The position numbers were made by a program, and so were the translations under genes. Positions 19,287 to 27,989 of a stretch of DNA of 64,000 nt are shown here, in pieces. The notes beneath the pieces were generated by a model. That model searched no databases and was not told the DNA's origin. It worked only from the letters and a program-made list of their open reading frames with translations. Positions within the stretch are counted from its first letter, which is position 1. Each line of letters begins with the position of its first letter. Source of the stretch: Thermosulfurimonas sp. F29 (GTDB lineage: Bacteria; Desulfobacterota; Thermodesulfobacteria; Thermodesulfobacteriales; Thermodesulfobacteriaceae); contig NZ_JAIFYA010000001.1 of assembly GCF_019688735.1 (NCBI RefSeq), positions 682,001-746,000 on the forward strand, read 5' to 3'.

Positions 19287-19715
19287 ATGGCGCGCATTCT
19301 CCTGGAGATAGTTACGCCGGACAAGGTGGTGGTAAGCGAAGAGGTGGACATCGTGACCGCACCGGGCGTGGCCGGTGAGTTTGGAGTGATGGCCGGCCAC
19401 GCCCCCATGGTGGCGGGGATAAAGATCGGTCCTCTTCACTACCGGGTGGGGGACAAGGAAGAGTGGGTGGCGGTGAGCGGTGGTTTCTGTGAGGTTACCG
19501 GCAAGAAGGTGACCTTCCTGGTGGAGGCGGCGGAGAGGGCTTACGAAATCGATGTGGAGCGGGCCCTCCGGGCCAAGGAAAGGGCGGAGAAGCGCCTGCA
19601 GGAGGCTCAGGCCAGGGGCGATCGGGTGGCCGAGGCCCGGGCCCGGGCGGCTCTACAGAGGGCACTTACGAGGATTGCTCTTGCGGAGAGAGTTAAGGCC
19701 GGGCACCCCCGTTAA
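19287..19715 (+). CDS. atpC: ATP synthase F1 subunit epsilon
   Basis: The 142-residue epsilon subunit: an N-terminal beta barrel (ILLEIVTPDKVVVSEEVD, then GEFGVMAGHAPM) and a C-terminal two-helix arm that can inhibit ATP hydrolysis. It is the last gene of the operon. The genes for the membrane subunits a and c are not in the window, as in several lineages where they sit in a separate locus. No clear hairpin terminator follows in the 44-base gap. Confidence 0.96.
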   Translation: MARILLEIVTPDKVVVSEEVDIVTAPGVAGEFGVMAGHAPMVAGIKIGPLHYRVGDKEEWVAVSGGFCEVTGKKVTFLVEAAERAYEIDVERALRAKERAEKRLQEAQARGDRVAEARARAALQRALTRIALAERVKAGHPR

Positions 19716-19759
19716 TTTCCTCTCTTGTAGTTCGTCTCTTTTCTACTTATCATTTAAGC

Positions 19760-20296
19760 ATGAGGTGGTGGTCTCTTTTCGGGGCCTTAGTCTTGTTTGT
19801 GATCCTTTTTAACGGCAGGGGGGTGGCCATGAGGATATGGTCTCCGGAGATTCCCGACGAAGGGAAGATACCGAAAAAGTATGTGATGCCCGCGGCCGGG
19901 GGGGAGAACCTTTCTCCTCCTCTCAGGTGGGAAGGGGTGCCGAAGGAGGCCCGGTCTCTGGTCCTGATTTGCGTGGACACGCATCCCGTGGCGCGAAACT
20001 GGATGCACTGGGTGGTGATCAACATTCCTCCCACGGTTACGGAGTTGCCGGAGGGGGCTTCGGGGAAGGGTCTGCCGGCCGGGGCGCGAGAGCTCGTAAA
20101 TTCCTACGGTTTTACCGGATACGGTGGGCCCCAGCCTCCGCCGGGCACGGGCCCCCATCCGTACCACTTCATCCTCTACGCCCTGGATGTGGAGAGGGTG
20201 AATCTGCCGGAAAGACCTTCCTTTGCCGAGGTGGAGCGTTATCTGGCCGGGCACATTCTGGAGAAGGCGTCCTTCGTGGGCTACTATGAAAGATAG
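19760..20296 (+). CDS. YbhB/YbcL family PEBP-like protein
   Basis: A 178-residue protein of the phosphatidylethanolamine-binding/Raf kinase inhibitor-like family. The ligand-pocket motifs are seen: CVDTHPVARNWMHWVVINIP and GPQPPPGTGPHPYHFILYAL. A hydrophobic N-terminus (about residues 4-18) suggests secretion to the periplasm. Bacterial members have no settled role. It is the first gene of an overlapping run with a zinc ribbon protein and an ATP-grasp enzyme. Confidence 0.88.
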   Translation: MRWWSLFGALVLFVILFNGRGVAMRIWSPEIPDEGKIPKKYVMPAAGGENLSPPLRWEGVPKEARSLVLICVDTHPVARNWMHWVVINIPPTVTELPEGASGKGLPAGARELVNSYGFTGYGGPQPPPGTGPHPYHFILYALDVERVNLPERPSFAEVERYLAGHILEKASFVGYYER

Positions 20297-20309
20297 GGAG
20301 GCCGCAAAG

Positions 20310-20585
20310 ATGACCAAGAACGCCAATTCTCCGGAGAGGCGCCATCGCATCGTGGCCCGCAAGCCGGTCACGGTCCTGGTGCGGGAGAAGGTGGTCTGTC
20401 CCTACTGCGGAAACGACGAGGAGTTTTACGAGGTGGCGGAAAACGCCTATGTAATAGTGCATTTTCTCCAGAACGAGGACGGGACCTTCGTCCCGGTGGA
20501 GGAGAACATGGAGGTGGCCGGTCTGGTCAGATTTTATTGCGGGAGGTGTCAGGCGGACCTCAGTCATCTTCGGGACAAGTTTTGA
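20310..20585 (+). CDS. Small zinc-ribbon protein, function unknown
   Basis: A 91-residue protein starting MTKNANSPERRHRIVARKP; ATG at 20310 has GGAGG 8 bases upstream, but an in-frame ATG at 20286 that overlaps the previous stop is also possible. Two pairs of cysteines, CPYCGN near residues 31-36 and CGRCQ near 79-83, flank a beta-rich middle and should hold one zinc ion. The stop overlaps the start of the ATP-grasp gene by one base (TGATG). I do not recognise the family. The coupling suggests that it works with, or is modified by, the ATP-grasp protein. Confidence 0.8.
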   Translation: MTKNANSPERRHRIVARKPVTVLVREKVVCPYCGNDEEFYEVAENAYVIVHFLQNEDGTFVPVEENMEVAGLVRFYCGRCQADLSHLRDKF

Positions 20586-21373
20586 TGCGCCCTCCCTGGG
20601 TAATTACCTCCAACCGCACCCTGCGGGAGCGGTACGAGGAGCTCGGGGCCGGAGATCTGATCCTTACGCGAATCAGCCTTAAGCCCGGAGAGGAGGGACT
20701 TCTTCTGGATCTGGCGACACGGGGAGTGCGGGCCTTCCCCTCGCTTCTTTCCCAGGCCCTTTCCCGTTCCAAGGCCCTTCAGGCCACCGTGCTCGGCAGC
20801 TTCATGCCCCCGGGGACCCGGGTGATCCGGGATCGCCACGATGTCATTCGGGCGCTTACCGAATACGCGGAGCTCGGGGTGGAGGAGGTGGTGACCAAGG
20901 AAGATCGGGCGAACTGCGGACTGGGGGTACACCTCTGGAGAAGTGTGGAGGAGATTTTTAACCACGCCGGTCGCGAGCCCCTGCGGTTCCCCTTCGTGTT
21001 GCAACCCCGTTTTCGGGAACTGCGGGACATCCGGGTGGTGATCCTGGGAGATTATGTGGAGGCTTACGAGAGGTGCCATCCTTACAGTTTCAGGCATAAT
21101 CTTTATTTCGGCGGGCACTCGAGACCCTATGAGTTGTCGGAGGGGGAGCTGGAGTTCTGTCGTCGGGTCATGCGGCGCGGGGATTTCCCCTATGCGCATC
21201 TGGACATGGTCTACACTCGGGAGGGCGGCCCCTACCTCATGGAGATAAATCTTCGTGGCGGACTTAAGGGATCCCGGTTAACTCAGGAGGAGTACCAGAA
21301 ACGCCTGGCCGCTATTACGGAGTCCTTTCTGGAAAGCTGGCTTGAGACCCATCCGGGGGCCCGGGTGTTTTGA
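20585..21373 (+). CDS. ATP-grasp domain protein (RimK-like)
   Basis: A 262-residue protein with the order of an ATP-grasp ligase: a short N-terminal part, a lysine-containing strand VTKEDRANCGLGVHLW, the strand FPFVLQPRFRELRDIRVVILG, and the metal-binding end HLDMVYTREGGPYLMEINLRGG, where the Glu and Asn would bind magnesium. Family members join a carboxylate to an amine using ATP, often adding amino acids to proteins or peptides. The substrate is not known. ATG at 20585 overlaps the zinc-ribbon stop. The next gene's reading frame begins just after it. Confidence 0.8.
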   Translation: MRPPWVITSNRTLRERYEELGAGDLILTRISLKPGEEGLLLDLATRGVRAFPSLLSQALSRSKALQATVLGSFMPPGTRVIRDRHDVIRALTEYAELGVEEVVTKEDRANCGLGVHLWRSVEEIFNHAGREPLRFPFVLQPRFRELRDIRVVILGDYVEAYERCHPYSFRHNLYFGGHSRPYELSEGELEFCRRVMRRGDFPYAHLDMVYTREGGPYLMEINLRGGLKGSRLTQEEYQKRLAAITESFLESWLETHPGARVF

Positions 21374-21402
21374 TTCTTCGCTTGGCAAAGGGAAGAGTTT
21401 CT

Positions 21403-22593
21403 GTGCGAACGGAGATGCTGAATTTTACTTTCTGGAGGACCGTCTGGCGACGCTTTTCCGCGGATCGCTGTTTCACCGAGGCCCAGGCCCTCACCTATAC
21501 CACCCTTTTTTCCCTGGTGCCGCTCCTGGCCCTGGCCTTCGCCATAGCCAGGCTCTTCATCCAGGCCGAGGACATCGTAGCCGTAAGTGAACAATTCCTC
21601 ACCCGCTTCCTGAATCCCGCCGCCATCGAGACCGTTCAGGAGACTCTTCTCCGGCTGCTGGCCAAGGCCCAGCAGGCCCCTCTGGGACGGGCCAGCATGC
21701 TCATCTTCTTCGTCATGATTCTTGGACTGCTGATGGAAACCGAAGGGGTGCTGAACCGAATCTTTCGAGTGAAAAAGGGCCGAAGTTTTCCTCAGAAGAT
21801 CGCGGCTTACTGGATGATCCTTACGCTGGGGCCCATCTTTCTGCTACTTCCTCCGGCCGGGGCCTTCTACCTTTCCCACTTCGCCAAAAAGTTCGTGGCG
21901 ACCCTCCTGCTGAAGGTGCTCTATGTGCTCACGGTGGTCCTTTTCTTCACCGGGCTTTACCTCTACCTCCCCAACCGACGCATTCCCCTCCGGGCGGCCC
22001 TTTTCGGAGGAGGGGTGGCCGGGCTGATGTGGCTCCTTACCGCCTACCTTTACACCTTTTACACCTCCAAGGCGGTGGCCTACTCCAAGCTTTACGGTTC
22101 CCTTTCGGCGCTGCCCTTCTTCCTGCTATGGCTCTTTCTCTCCTGGGCGGTGACCCTCTTCGGAGCCGAAGCGGCGGGGGTTTACGAGGAAAAGGACTGG
22201 CTGGGAAACGGCTATCGCCTGCCCCCCGCGATGCTGTCCGTGGCGGTGATGCTGGAGCTCGTTGAGGCCTACACCCGGGGGGAGACCCCCCTTTCCCTGG
22301 TGACCCTATCTCAAACCCTTCGGGTGCCCCCCGGGGAGGTGGAGAGGGTGATCGAGGAGTTCGAGGTCCGGGGTCTCGTGCTCGTAACCGAAGAGGGGGT
22401 GATTCCGACGCGGTCCCCTTCGGCCATCTCCCTCCGGGAGCTGGTCGTCCCCTTCGAGGGAGACCTCCCCGAGACTCCTCCGGAACCCCCGAACTTGAAA
22501 AGGGCCTATTTTCTGTTTAAACATCGGGAAGCTCCCCTGGAGATCACCCTGGAGGCGCTGAGGAATGGCCAGGTGTCGTTTGTGCCGAAGTGA
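21403..22593 (+). CDS. YihY/BrkB family membrane protein
   Basis: About 396 residues: six predicted membrane helices of the YihY (formerly misnamed RNase BN) family, then a cytoplasmic C-terminal part of about 120 residues with a winged-helix-like pattern (VTLSQTLRVPPGEVERVIEEF). GTG at 21403 is preferred because GGGAAG lies 7 bases upstream; a TTG at 21370 overlaps the previous stop without a ribosome site. The family's transport role is unsettled. The 3' end overlaps the ttuA start by 29 bases. Confidence 0.87.
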   Translation: MRTEMLNFTFWRTVWRRFSADRCFTEAQALTYTTLFSLVPLLALAFAIARLFIQAEDIVAVSEQFLTRFLNPAAIETVQETLLRLLAKAQQAPLGRASMLIFFVMILGLLMETEGVLNRIFRVKKGRSFPQKIAAYWMILTLGPIFLLLPPAGAFYLSHFAKKFVATLLLKVLYVLTVVLFFTGLYLYLPNRRIPLRAALFGGGVAGLMWLLTAYLYTFYTSKAVAYSKLYGSLSALPFFLLWLFLSWAVTLFGAEAAGVYEEKDWLGNGYRLPPAMLSVAVMLELVEAYTRGETPLSLVTLSQTLRVPPGEVERVIEEFEVRGLVLVTEEGVIPTRSPSAISLRELVVPFEGDLPETPPEPPNLKRAYFLFKHREAPLEITLEALRNGQVSFVPK

Positions 22594-23500
22594 GAGAGAG
22601 CGCACCCCGGCCGAGATATACCTTCCGGCCCACCGGCTTCCCCTGTGCCGCAAACACTTTCTTTCCTGGTTCGAACGGTATCTGGAGCGCACCATACGGA
22701 CCTTCAGGATGTTCACCCGCCGCGAAAGGATCCTGGTGGCCGTCTCCGGGGGAAAGGACAGCCTCACCCTCTGGCAGGCCCTGGTCAACCTGGGCTACGA
22801 GGCCGACGGGCTTTTCGTCTATCTCGGCATAGAGGAGAATTCCTTTTCCCTCCTTTCCCGGAGGGCGGTGGAGGCCATGGCCGAAAGGCTCGGCCGACCG
22901 CTTCATGTGGTGGACATGAAAAGCGAGCTCGGCTTCACCATTCCGGATCTCCGTCGCAAGACGCGCAAGTACTGTTCCATGTGCGGAACGGTGAAGCGCC
23001 ACTACCTGAACTCGCTTGCCAAGCGACTGGGCTACTCCGTGATCGTCACCGGTCACAACCTGGACGACGAGGCCTCCTCCCTGCTGGGCAACCTCCTCAA
23101 CTGGAACCTCAAGTACCTTTCCCGTAAGTATCCGGTGCTTCCGGCGGAACGCGGTTTCGTGCGCAAGGCCAAACCCCTGTGTCGCCATTACGAAAGGGAC
23201 ATCCGTCTTTACGCCGAACTTCGCCGGTTGCCCTATCTTGCCGAAAGCTGTCCCCTCTCCGAGGAGGCCATCCGGCCCTTTTACGCGGAGCTCATGGACC
23301 GGCTGGAGGAGCGGGCTCCGGGCACGAAACTGCGTTTCTATCTGGATTACCTCCGTAAAGCCCTTCCCCTCTTTGCCGAGCACAAAGAGGAATTCATGGA
23401 ACGGGATCTCGTCGTGTGCGAACGCTGCGGGGAGCCGGCGGTGGGAAGTCCGTGTCTGGTGTGCCGTTTGCGGGAGGAGTTCGGCGGTGCGGGTACCTAA
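22565..23500 (+). CDS. ttuA: tRNA 2-thiolation enzyme, TtuA/TtcA family
   Basis: A 311-residue PP-loop ATPase. SGGKDS is at residues 61-66. Cysteines C137, C140 (KYCSMCG) and C229 (ESCP) match the three iron-sulfur ligands of TtuA. N-terminal (C4, C7, C28, H31) and C-terminal (CERCG and CLVC) zinc fingers are present, which is characteristic of the TtuA branch. TtuA makes 2-thioribothymidine at tRNA position 54, a heat-stabilising modification, which fits a thermophile. The sulfur carrier TtuB is not in this window. Confidence 0.88.
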   Translation: MARCRLCRSERERTPAEIYLPAHRLPLCRKHFLSWFERYLERTIRTFRMFTRRERILVAVSGGKDSLTLWQALVNLGYEADGLFVYLGIEENSFSLLSRRAVEAMAERLGRPLHVVDMKSELGFTIPDLRRKTRKYCSMCGTVKRHYLNSLAKRLGYSVIVTGHNLDDEASSLLGNLLNWNLKYLSRKYPVLPAERGFVRKAKPLCRHYERDIRLYAELRRLPYLAESCPLSEEAIRPFYAELMDRLEERAPGTKLRFYLDYLRKALPLFAEHKEEFMERDLVVCERCGEPAVGSPCLVCRLREEFGGAGT

Positions 23501-23894
23501 ACGCTACCTTCCTTTCGTGGCCGGGGGGTTGTGGCTGGCCGTGGGCACGGGGCTGGCCCTGCGAGGGCTTTTCTGGTGGCGGCCCTGGCGCTCTCCCGGG
23601 GCCGAGCTCCTGGCCGTGGTCCTCCTTCCGGTGGCCTTCCTGTTCGCCACCCGTATTCTCTTCCGCGTGGCCCGGCGCAACCTGGCCTACATCGCCACCC
23701 TCCCGGAACGGGTCTCCTTCTGGTCCTTCCAGCCCCCGCGGAGCTGGCTCCTCATGGGCGGCATGATCCTTCTGGGCCTAACCCTCCGCCGCTCGGCCCT
23801 CCCCCGGGAGTGGCTGGGGATCCTTTACTTCGTCATGGGCACGGCCCTGATCCTTACCGGCCCCCGCTTCTGGGTGGCTCCCAAAATGCGATAA
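23487..23894 (+). CDS. Small membrane protein, function unknown
   Basis: A 135-residue protein starting at GTG 23487 (GGAGG about 10 bases upstream), overlapping the ttuA end by 14 bases. It has four predicted membrane helices (about residues 7-27, 38-58, 80-100, 110-128) separated by short Arg/Trp-rich loops, and ends in GPRFWVAPKMR. I recognise no family. The overlap suggests co-expression with ttuA. The following 133 bases up to the convergent peptide-binding protein gene hold nothing I can identify. Confidence 0.7.
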   Translation: MRVPKRYLPFVAGGLWLAVGTGLALRGLFWWRPWRSPGAELLAVVLLPVAFLFATRILFRVARRNLAYIATLPERVSFWSFQPPRSWLLMGGMILLGLTLRRSALPREWLGILYFVMGTALILTGPRFWVAPKMR

Positions 23895-24027
23895 ATCCCC
23901 CCACCCGTCCGGACTTCCGGAACCGGCCAAACCGAGAACCGGATCGTCCCGGGGACATTTCCGGCCCGGTGGTGATGGGATCGGCGGACCGGGAAGAGGA
24001 GACTCAGGATGAATCGGTGGAGGCGTC

Positions 24028-25617
24028 CTAGGGCGTAAGATACTTCTGGAGCCCCCGGGGCACCCACCAGCGTTCCAGATTGTAGGAAATGCCGATGGGG
24101 GCGGGCTTTATCCCCCGAAAGCGTCTGTGAATGCAGGGGAGGGCCATGGGCACATAGAGAAAGGTGTAGGGCTGATCCTCGGCCAGGATCTCCTGGAAGC
24201 GATCGTAAATCTCCTTGCGCTTTCTGCGGTCGAAGGTCCGGCGTCCCTCCTCAAGCAACCGATCCACCTCCGGATTGGCGTAGCCCACGAAGTTGAGCCC
24301 CGGAGGCGGGATCTTGCTCGAGTGCCAGATGTCGTAAAGGTCGGGCTCGGGACCGGTGGTCCAGCCCAGGATCACCGCCTCGAAACGCCGTTTGTCGATG
24401 AACTCGTGGATGAAGGCCGTCCACTCCACGGTGCGGATGTGGACCCGGATGCCGATCTCGGAAAGCCTGCGCTGGATAATCTGGGCGGTAAGAAGCCGGG
24501 AGAGATTCCCCTGATTGGTGAGGATGGTGAACTCAAAGGGGCGTCCGTCCTTGTCCAGGATCCCGTCGCCGTCGGTGTCGCGCCATCCGGCCTCGGCAAG
24601 AAGCCTCCTGGCCCGTTCCGGATCGTAGGGATACCGTTTCACGCGGGGGTTGTACCAGTAGGTGTCCGGTTTGTAGGGCCCGGTGGCCGGAACTCCCAGT
24701 CCGAAGAGCACCCCCTCCACGATCTCCCGTTTGTCGATGGCGTAGGACAGGGCCTGGCGCACCCTGCGGTCCCGGAAAAGGGGATGCCGGAGGTTGTAGC
24801 CCAGGTAGGTGTAAGAGAAGGCCAGGTACCTGTACTTGCGGAAGTGTTTGCGGAAAAACGGGGTGTCGGTCTCCCGGGCGTACTGAAGGGGAGTGAGATC
24901 CATCCAGTCCAGGCCTCCGGCCTTGAGTTCCATGAACATGGTGGCCGGGTCGGGAATGACCCGGAAGATGATCCAGTTGAGATAAGGCCGGCCGGCGAAG
25001 TAGTCCGGATTGGCGGAAAGGACGATCTTTTCCTGGCTGCGCCATTCCCTGAAGCGGAAGGGGCCGGTGCCCACGGGGTGGCGTCCGAAGTCGGTCCGGG
25101 TGATGTCTTTGCCCTCAAGGAGGTGCTTGGGGAGCACCACCAGATTCCCCCAGGAGGAAAGGGCCGGGGCGAAGGGCTCCCGGTAGTGCACCCTAAAGGT
25201 GTAGCGGTCCACCACCTCGGCCCGGTCCACCTCCAGGAAGTCCCCGGCGTAGGCCGTGGGGGTCTTCGGATCGGTGATGAGCCGGAAGCCGAACAGCACA
25301 TCCTCGGCGGTAAACTCCACTCCGTCGTGCCACCGCACCCCCCGGCGGAGGTAGAAGGTGATGGTGCGACCGTCGGGGGAGATCTCGTAGCGTTCGGCCA
25401 GATCCCCCACGATGTTGAGGTTGGGATCGTACTTCACCAGGCCGTTAAAGATGAGTCCGGCCACCTCGTGACTGGCCGCATCCGTGGCGAGCATCGGAAT
25501 CAGGGTGCTCGCGTCCCCGATGGTACCGACGACCAGGGCGTCGCCGTAGTCCTCGGCCCGGAGCACCGGAGGAAACAGGGAAAGAAGGGAAAGGAGGAGA
25601 AAGGTCCGCCGGGTCAT
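24028..25617 (-). CDS. ABC transporter substrate-binding protein, family 5 (peptide/nickel type)
   Basis: A 529-residue periplasmic solute-binding protein with a signal peptide (about residues 1-21, ending PPVLRA). The family-5 pattern is clear: ISPDGRTITFYLRRGVRWHDG, then GTGPFRFREW and RQALSYAIDKREI. It would bind oligopeptides or a related ligand and hand it to a permease; no permease or ATPase genes are adjacent, so the partner is elsewhere. The start abuts the stop of the small nuclease-like gene upstream on the minus strand. Confidence 0.93.
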   Translation of the reverse strand: MTRRTFLLLSLLSLFPPVLRAEDYGDALVVGTIGDASTLIPMLATDAASHEVAGLIFNGLVKYDPNLNIVGDLAERYEISPDGRTITFYLRRGVRWHDGVEFTAEDVLFGFRLITDPKTPTAYAGDFLEVDRAEVVDRYTFRVHYREPFAPALSSWGNLVVLPKHLLEGKDITRTDFGRHPVGTGPFRFREWRSQEKIVLSANPDYFAGRPYLNWIIFRVIPDPATMFMELKAGGLDWMDLTPLQYARETDTPFFRKHFRKYRYLAFSYTYLGYNLRHPLFRDRRVRQALSYAIDKREIVEGVLFGLGVPATGPYKPDTYWYNPRVKRYPYDPERARRLLAEAGWRDTDGDGILDKDGRPFEFTILTNQGNLSRLLTAQIIQRRLSEIGIRVHIRTVEWTAFIHEFIDKRRFEAVILGWTTGPEPDLYDIWHSSKIPPPGLNFVGYANPEVDRLLEEGRRTFDRRKRKEIYDRFQEILAEDQPYTFLYVPMALPCIHRRFRGIKPAPIGISYNLERWWVPRGLQKYLTP

Positions 25618-26013
25618 CTAAAAGGGACCGCTTACCAGGGGAAACTGGTAGGAAAAGTAAAGCCGTAGGCCTTTCTTCCTTACATACTGCCGGACCTGGG
25701 GAGAGGTCTGATAGGTCACCAGAAGGGGAAGAATTTTCTTTCCCATGAGCCACCTTTCCACCTCTTTCAGATAGCGTAGAAACCGGTCCACATCCCGTTT
25801 CTTGAGCTGGGTCTTGGCCTCACCAATGACATAAAACTTCTCCCCGGCCCTGCGAACCACCCCGTAAATGTTCACCTCCAGCCAGCGTTCGTGCCCCACC
25901 TCCAGATACTCCCGTCGAAAGGGCTCCTCCACCGTAAATCCTTCCTCCCGGAGAAGCTTGGGAAGTCCCACAAAGGCGCGATCCTCCAGAAGGTATCCCA
26001 CCGCGTGGGCCAC
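25618..26013 (-). CDS. PD-(D/E)XK nuclease-like protein (DUF3782-type)
   Basis: A protein of about 131 residues. The segment WLEVNIYGVVRRAGEKFYVIGEAKTQ contains the core strand pair of a restriction-endonuclease-like fold with the G-E-A-K half of the catalytic motif. It resembles short nuclease-like proteins common in thermophiles. GTG at 26013 is used; the frame extends upstream without a better start codon and the residues before it (SYERNV) look protein-like, so the true start is uncertain. The stop touches the peptide-binding protein start codon. Confidence 0.65.
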   Translation of the reverse strand: MAHAVGYLLEDRAFVGLPKLLREEGFTVEEPFRREYLEVGHERWLEVNIYGVVRRAGEKFYVIGEAKTQLKKRDVDRFLRYLKEVERWLMGKKILPLLVTYQTSPQVRQYVRKKGLRLYFSYQFPLVSGPF

Positions 26014-26059
26014 ATTTCTCTCATAAGAAGGCGCAGACTTTCCAGCATTTTTTAAAATC

Positions 26060-26647
26060 TTATTCCCCTTCCCCTCTCAGGGCAACCTCCCTGAGAGCCG
26101 TGTACACGGCCCCGTCGGGGCGAAGTTCGCTCCGGAAAAAGGTAAGGCGTTCCACCCTAAAGGCGTGCTCGGGGATCCGGAGATTAGCGGTTCGACGACG
26201 CAACTCCTCCGCACCGCGGGGTGTCTTCACCCGGCCCAGGGTGAGGTGCGGATGAAAGGGGCGCCGCTCCGGGGGGAATCCCACCCTTTCGAAGGCCCGT
26301 TCCAGGCGCCGGTGAAGTTCCAGGAGGGGGTCTAGATCTCCGGAAAGTCCCACCCACACCACCCGCGGCGTTCCGCGGGGCGGGAAAAAGCCTGCGCCCT
26401 TAAGGGATAGGACGAAGGGACGCAGGCCGGAGGCGGCCCTCTCCGCGGCCTTCACCAGCTCCTCAAGCTTCCCCTCGGGAATGGAACCGAAAAACTTGAG
26501 GGTCAGATGGAAACCCTCCGGACGCACCCACCGCACATCGGCTCCGGCGGCCCGAAGTTCCCGTTGCAGGCCGGCCAGGACCTCCTTCGTTTCCCCGGGG
26601 AGATCAACGGCCAGAAAACACCGGATCGTGACCTTCCTTTTCGACAC
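26060..26647 (-). CDS. thpR: RNA 2',3'-cyclic phosphodiesterase
   Basis: A 195-residue protein of the 2H phosphoesterase family with both catalytic motifs: HLTLKFFG (HxT number 1) and HPHLTLGR (HxT number 2). It opens cyclic phosphate ends of RNA and was once named 2'-5' RNA ligase. It starts with GTG at 26647 and follows cinA on the same strand after about 30 bases, a pairing often seen in bacteria (cinA, thpR, recA neighbourhoods), though recA is not here. Confidence 0.93.
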   Translation of the reverse strand: MSKRKVTIRCFLAVDLPGETKEVLAGLQRELRAAGADVRWVRPEGFHLTLKFFGSIPEGKLEELVKAAERAASGLRPFVLSLKGAGFFPPRGTPRVVWVGLSGDLDPLLELHRRLERAFERVGFPPERRPFHPHLTLGRVKTPRGAEELRRRTANLRIPEHAFRVERLTFFRSELRPDGAVYTALREVALRGEGE

Positions 26648-26678
26648 CCTATCCGGATAACCGAGAATTCGCGTCGTG

Positions 26679-27953
26679 TCAAAGGGTATCGTCCCGGGCG
26701 AATCGGTAGCCGGGAAAGAGGTTTCCGGTGAGGAGGTAGCGTCGCAGCCAGTCGAGGGCAGTGTAGGCGGAAAGGAGCTGGATCTCGTGGCGGGTTCCGG
26801 GGAAGAGGAATCGTCGGGCCACGGTTTCGGTGGGAGTGGAAAGTCCGATCCAGACCGTGCCCACGGGTTTTTCCGGGCTTCCTCCGGTGGGACCGGCGAT
26901 CCCGGTAAGGGAAAGGGCGTAGGTGGCCTTAAGGTACCGTCGGATCCCCTCGGCCATGGCGCAGGCCACCTCCCGGGAGACCGCTCCGAAAAGGGAGAGG
27001 AAACGCTCCGGCACCCCGAGCACCTCCCTTTTGACCTCGTTAGCGTAGGTCACCGCCCCGCCCAGGAAGTACTCCGAGGAACCGGGTACGCGGGTCACCA
27101 GGGAGGAGGCCAGCCCTCCGGTGCAGGATTCCGCCAGGGCAAGGGTGGCCCCTCTTTCCCGGAGAAGGTCCCCGAGGGCCCGGGCCAGTTCCCGGTCGTC
27201 CTCCCCGAAGAGGTGCTCGGGGAAACGGTGCCGCAGGGCGCGGGCCACCTCCTCCACCCGGGCCTCGGCCTCGCGGCTGCTTTTCGCCCGGGCCGAAAGC
27301 GTTACCCACACCTCCGGGAAAACGGGGTAAAACCCCACTTCCACCCCCGAAGGACCGATCTCCCGCACGGCCCGGTTGATCTCCGCCTCGCGCAGATCGA
27401 AAAAGCGCAGGGTGCGCACGAAGACCTTCTCCCCCGGCGGAAGGGCGTCGAGCAGTATGGGGATCACCCGATCCACCAGGAGCCTTTCGAACTGTTCCGG
27501 CACCCCCGGCAGGAAAAAGAGAAGCCTTCCCCGGTGGCTCAGAAAATAGCCGGCCACGGAGAGGTCGGGGGATAAGGGTTCGGCCCCGCGGGGAAGGTAG
27601 GCCATCCTGTCGCGCAGGGGATTGGGGGAAAGGCCCTGTTCCCTTTCGTTTTCCCGGATTCGGGAAAGGATCGCCTCGTTGAGTTCAAGGGGAAGACCCA
27701 GGGCCTCGGCCGCGGCCTCGGTGGTGAGGTCGTCCTCCGTGGGCCCGAGACCACCGCTCACCAGGAGGAAACGCACCTCCTCGAGGAGACGCCGCAGGTG
27801 TCGGACAATCCGGCTCTTCTCGTCGCCGACGGTGACGATTTCCCCGATCCGATATCCGTAACGGGAAAGGAGGTCCGCAGCGCGATAACTGGTGACATTG
27901 CGGATGCGGCCCGAGGTGAGCTCGTCCCCTACGGCCAGAATGGCTCCCTTCAT
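26679..27953 (-). CDS. cinA: CinA-like protein (nicotinamide-nucleotide amidohydrolase)
   Basis: A 424-residue two-domain protein. The N-terminal MoaB/Mog-like domain has VGDELTSG and GGLGPTEDDLTTEA (pyrophosphatase-type). The C-terminal CinA domain has LALAESCTGGL and ALSLTGIAGPTGGSPEKPVG (NMN deamidase). ATG at 27953 gives the family's usual MKGAILAVGDE start; a TTG at 27989 would add twelve unusual residues. The protein recycles pyridine nucleotide by-products. Confidence 0.93.
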   Translation of the reverse strand: MKGAILAVGDELTSGRIRNVTSYRAADLLSRYGYRIGEIVTVGDEKSRIVRHLRRLLEEVRFLLVSGGLGPTEDDLTTEAAAEALGLPLELNEAILSRIRENEREQGLSPNPLRDRMAYLPRGAEPLSPDLSVAGYFLSHRGRLLFFLPGVPEQFERLLVDRVIPILLDALPPGEKVFVRTLRFFDLREAEINRAVREIGPSGVEVGFYPVFPEVWVTLSARAKSSREAEARVEEVARALRHRFPEHLFGEDDRELARALGDLLRERGATLALAESCTGGLASSLVTRVPGSSEYFLGGAVTYANEVKREVLGVPERFLSLFGAVSREVACAMAEGIRRYLKATYALSLTGIAGPTGGSPEKPVGTVWIGLSTPTETVARRFLFPGTRHEIQLLSAYTALDWLRRYLLTGNLFPGYRFARDDTL

Positions 27954-27989
27954 CCCCAAAAGATTAGCACGAAGGAGGCTTTTCTTCAA

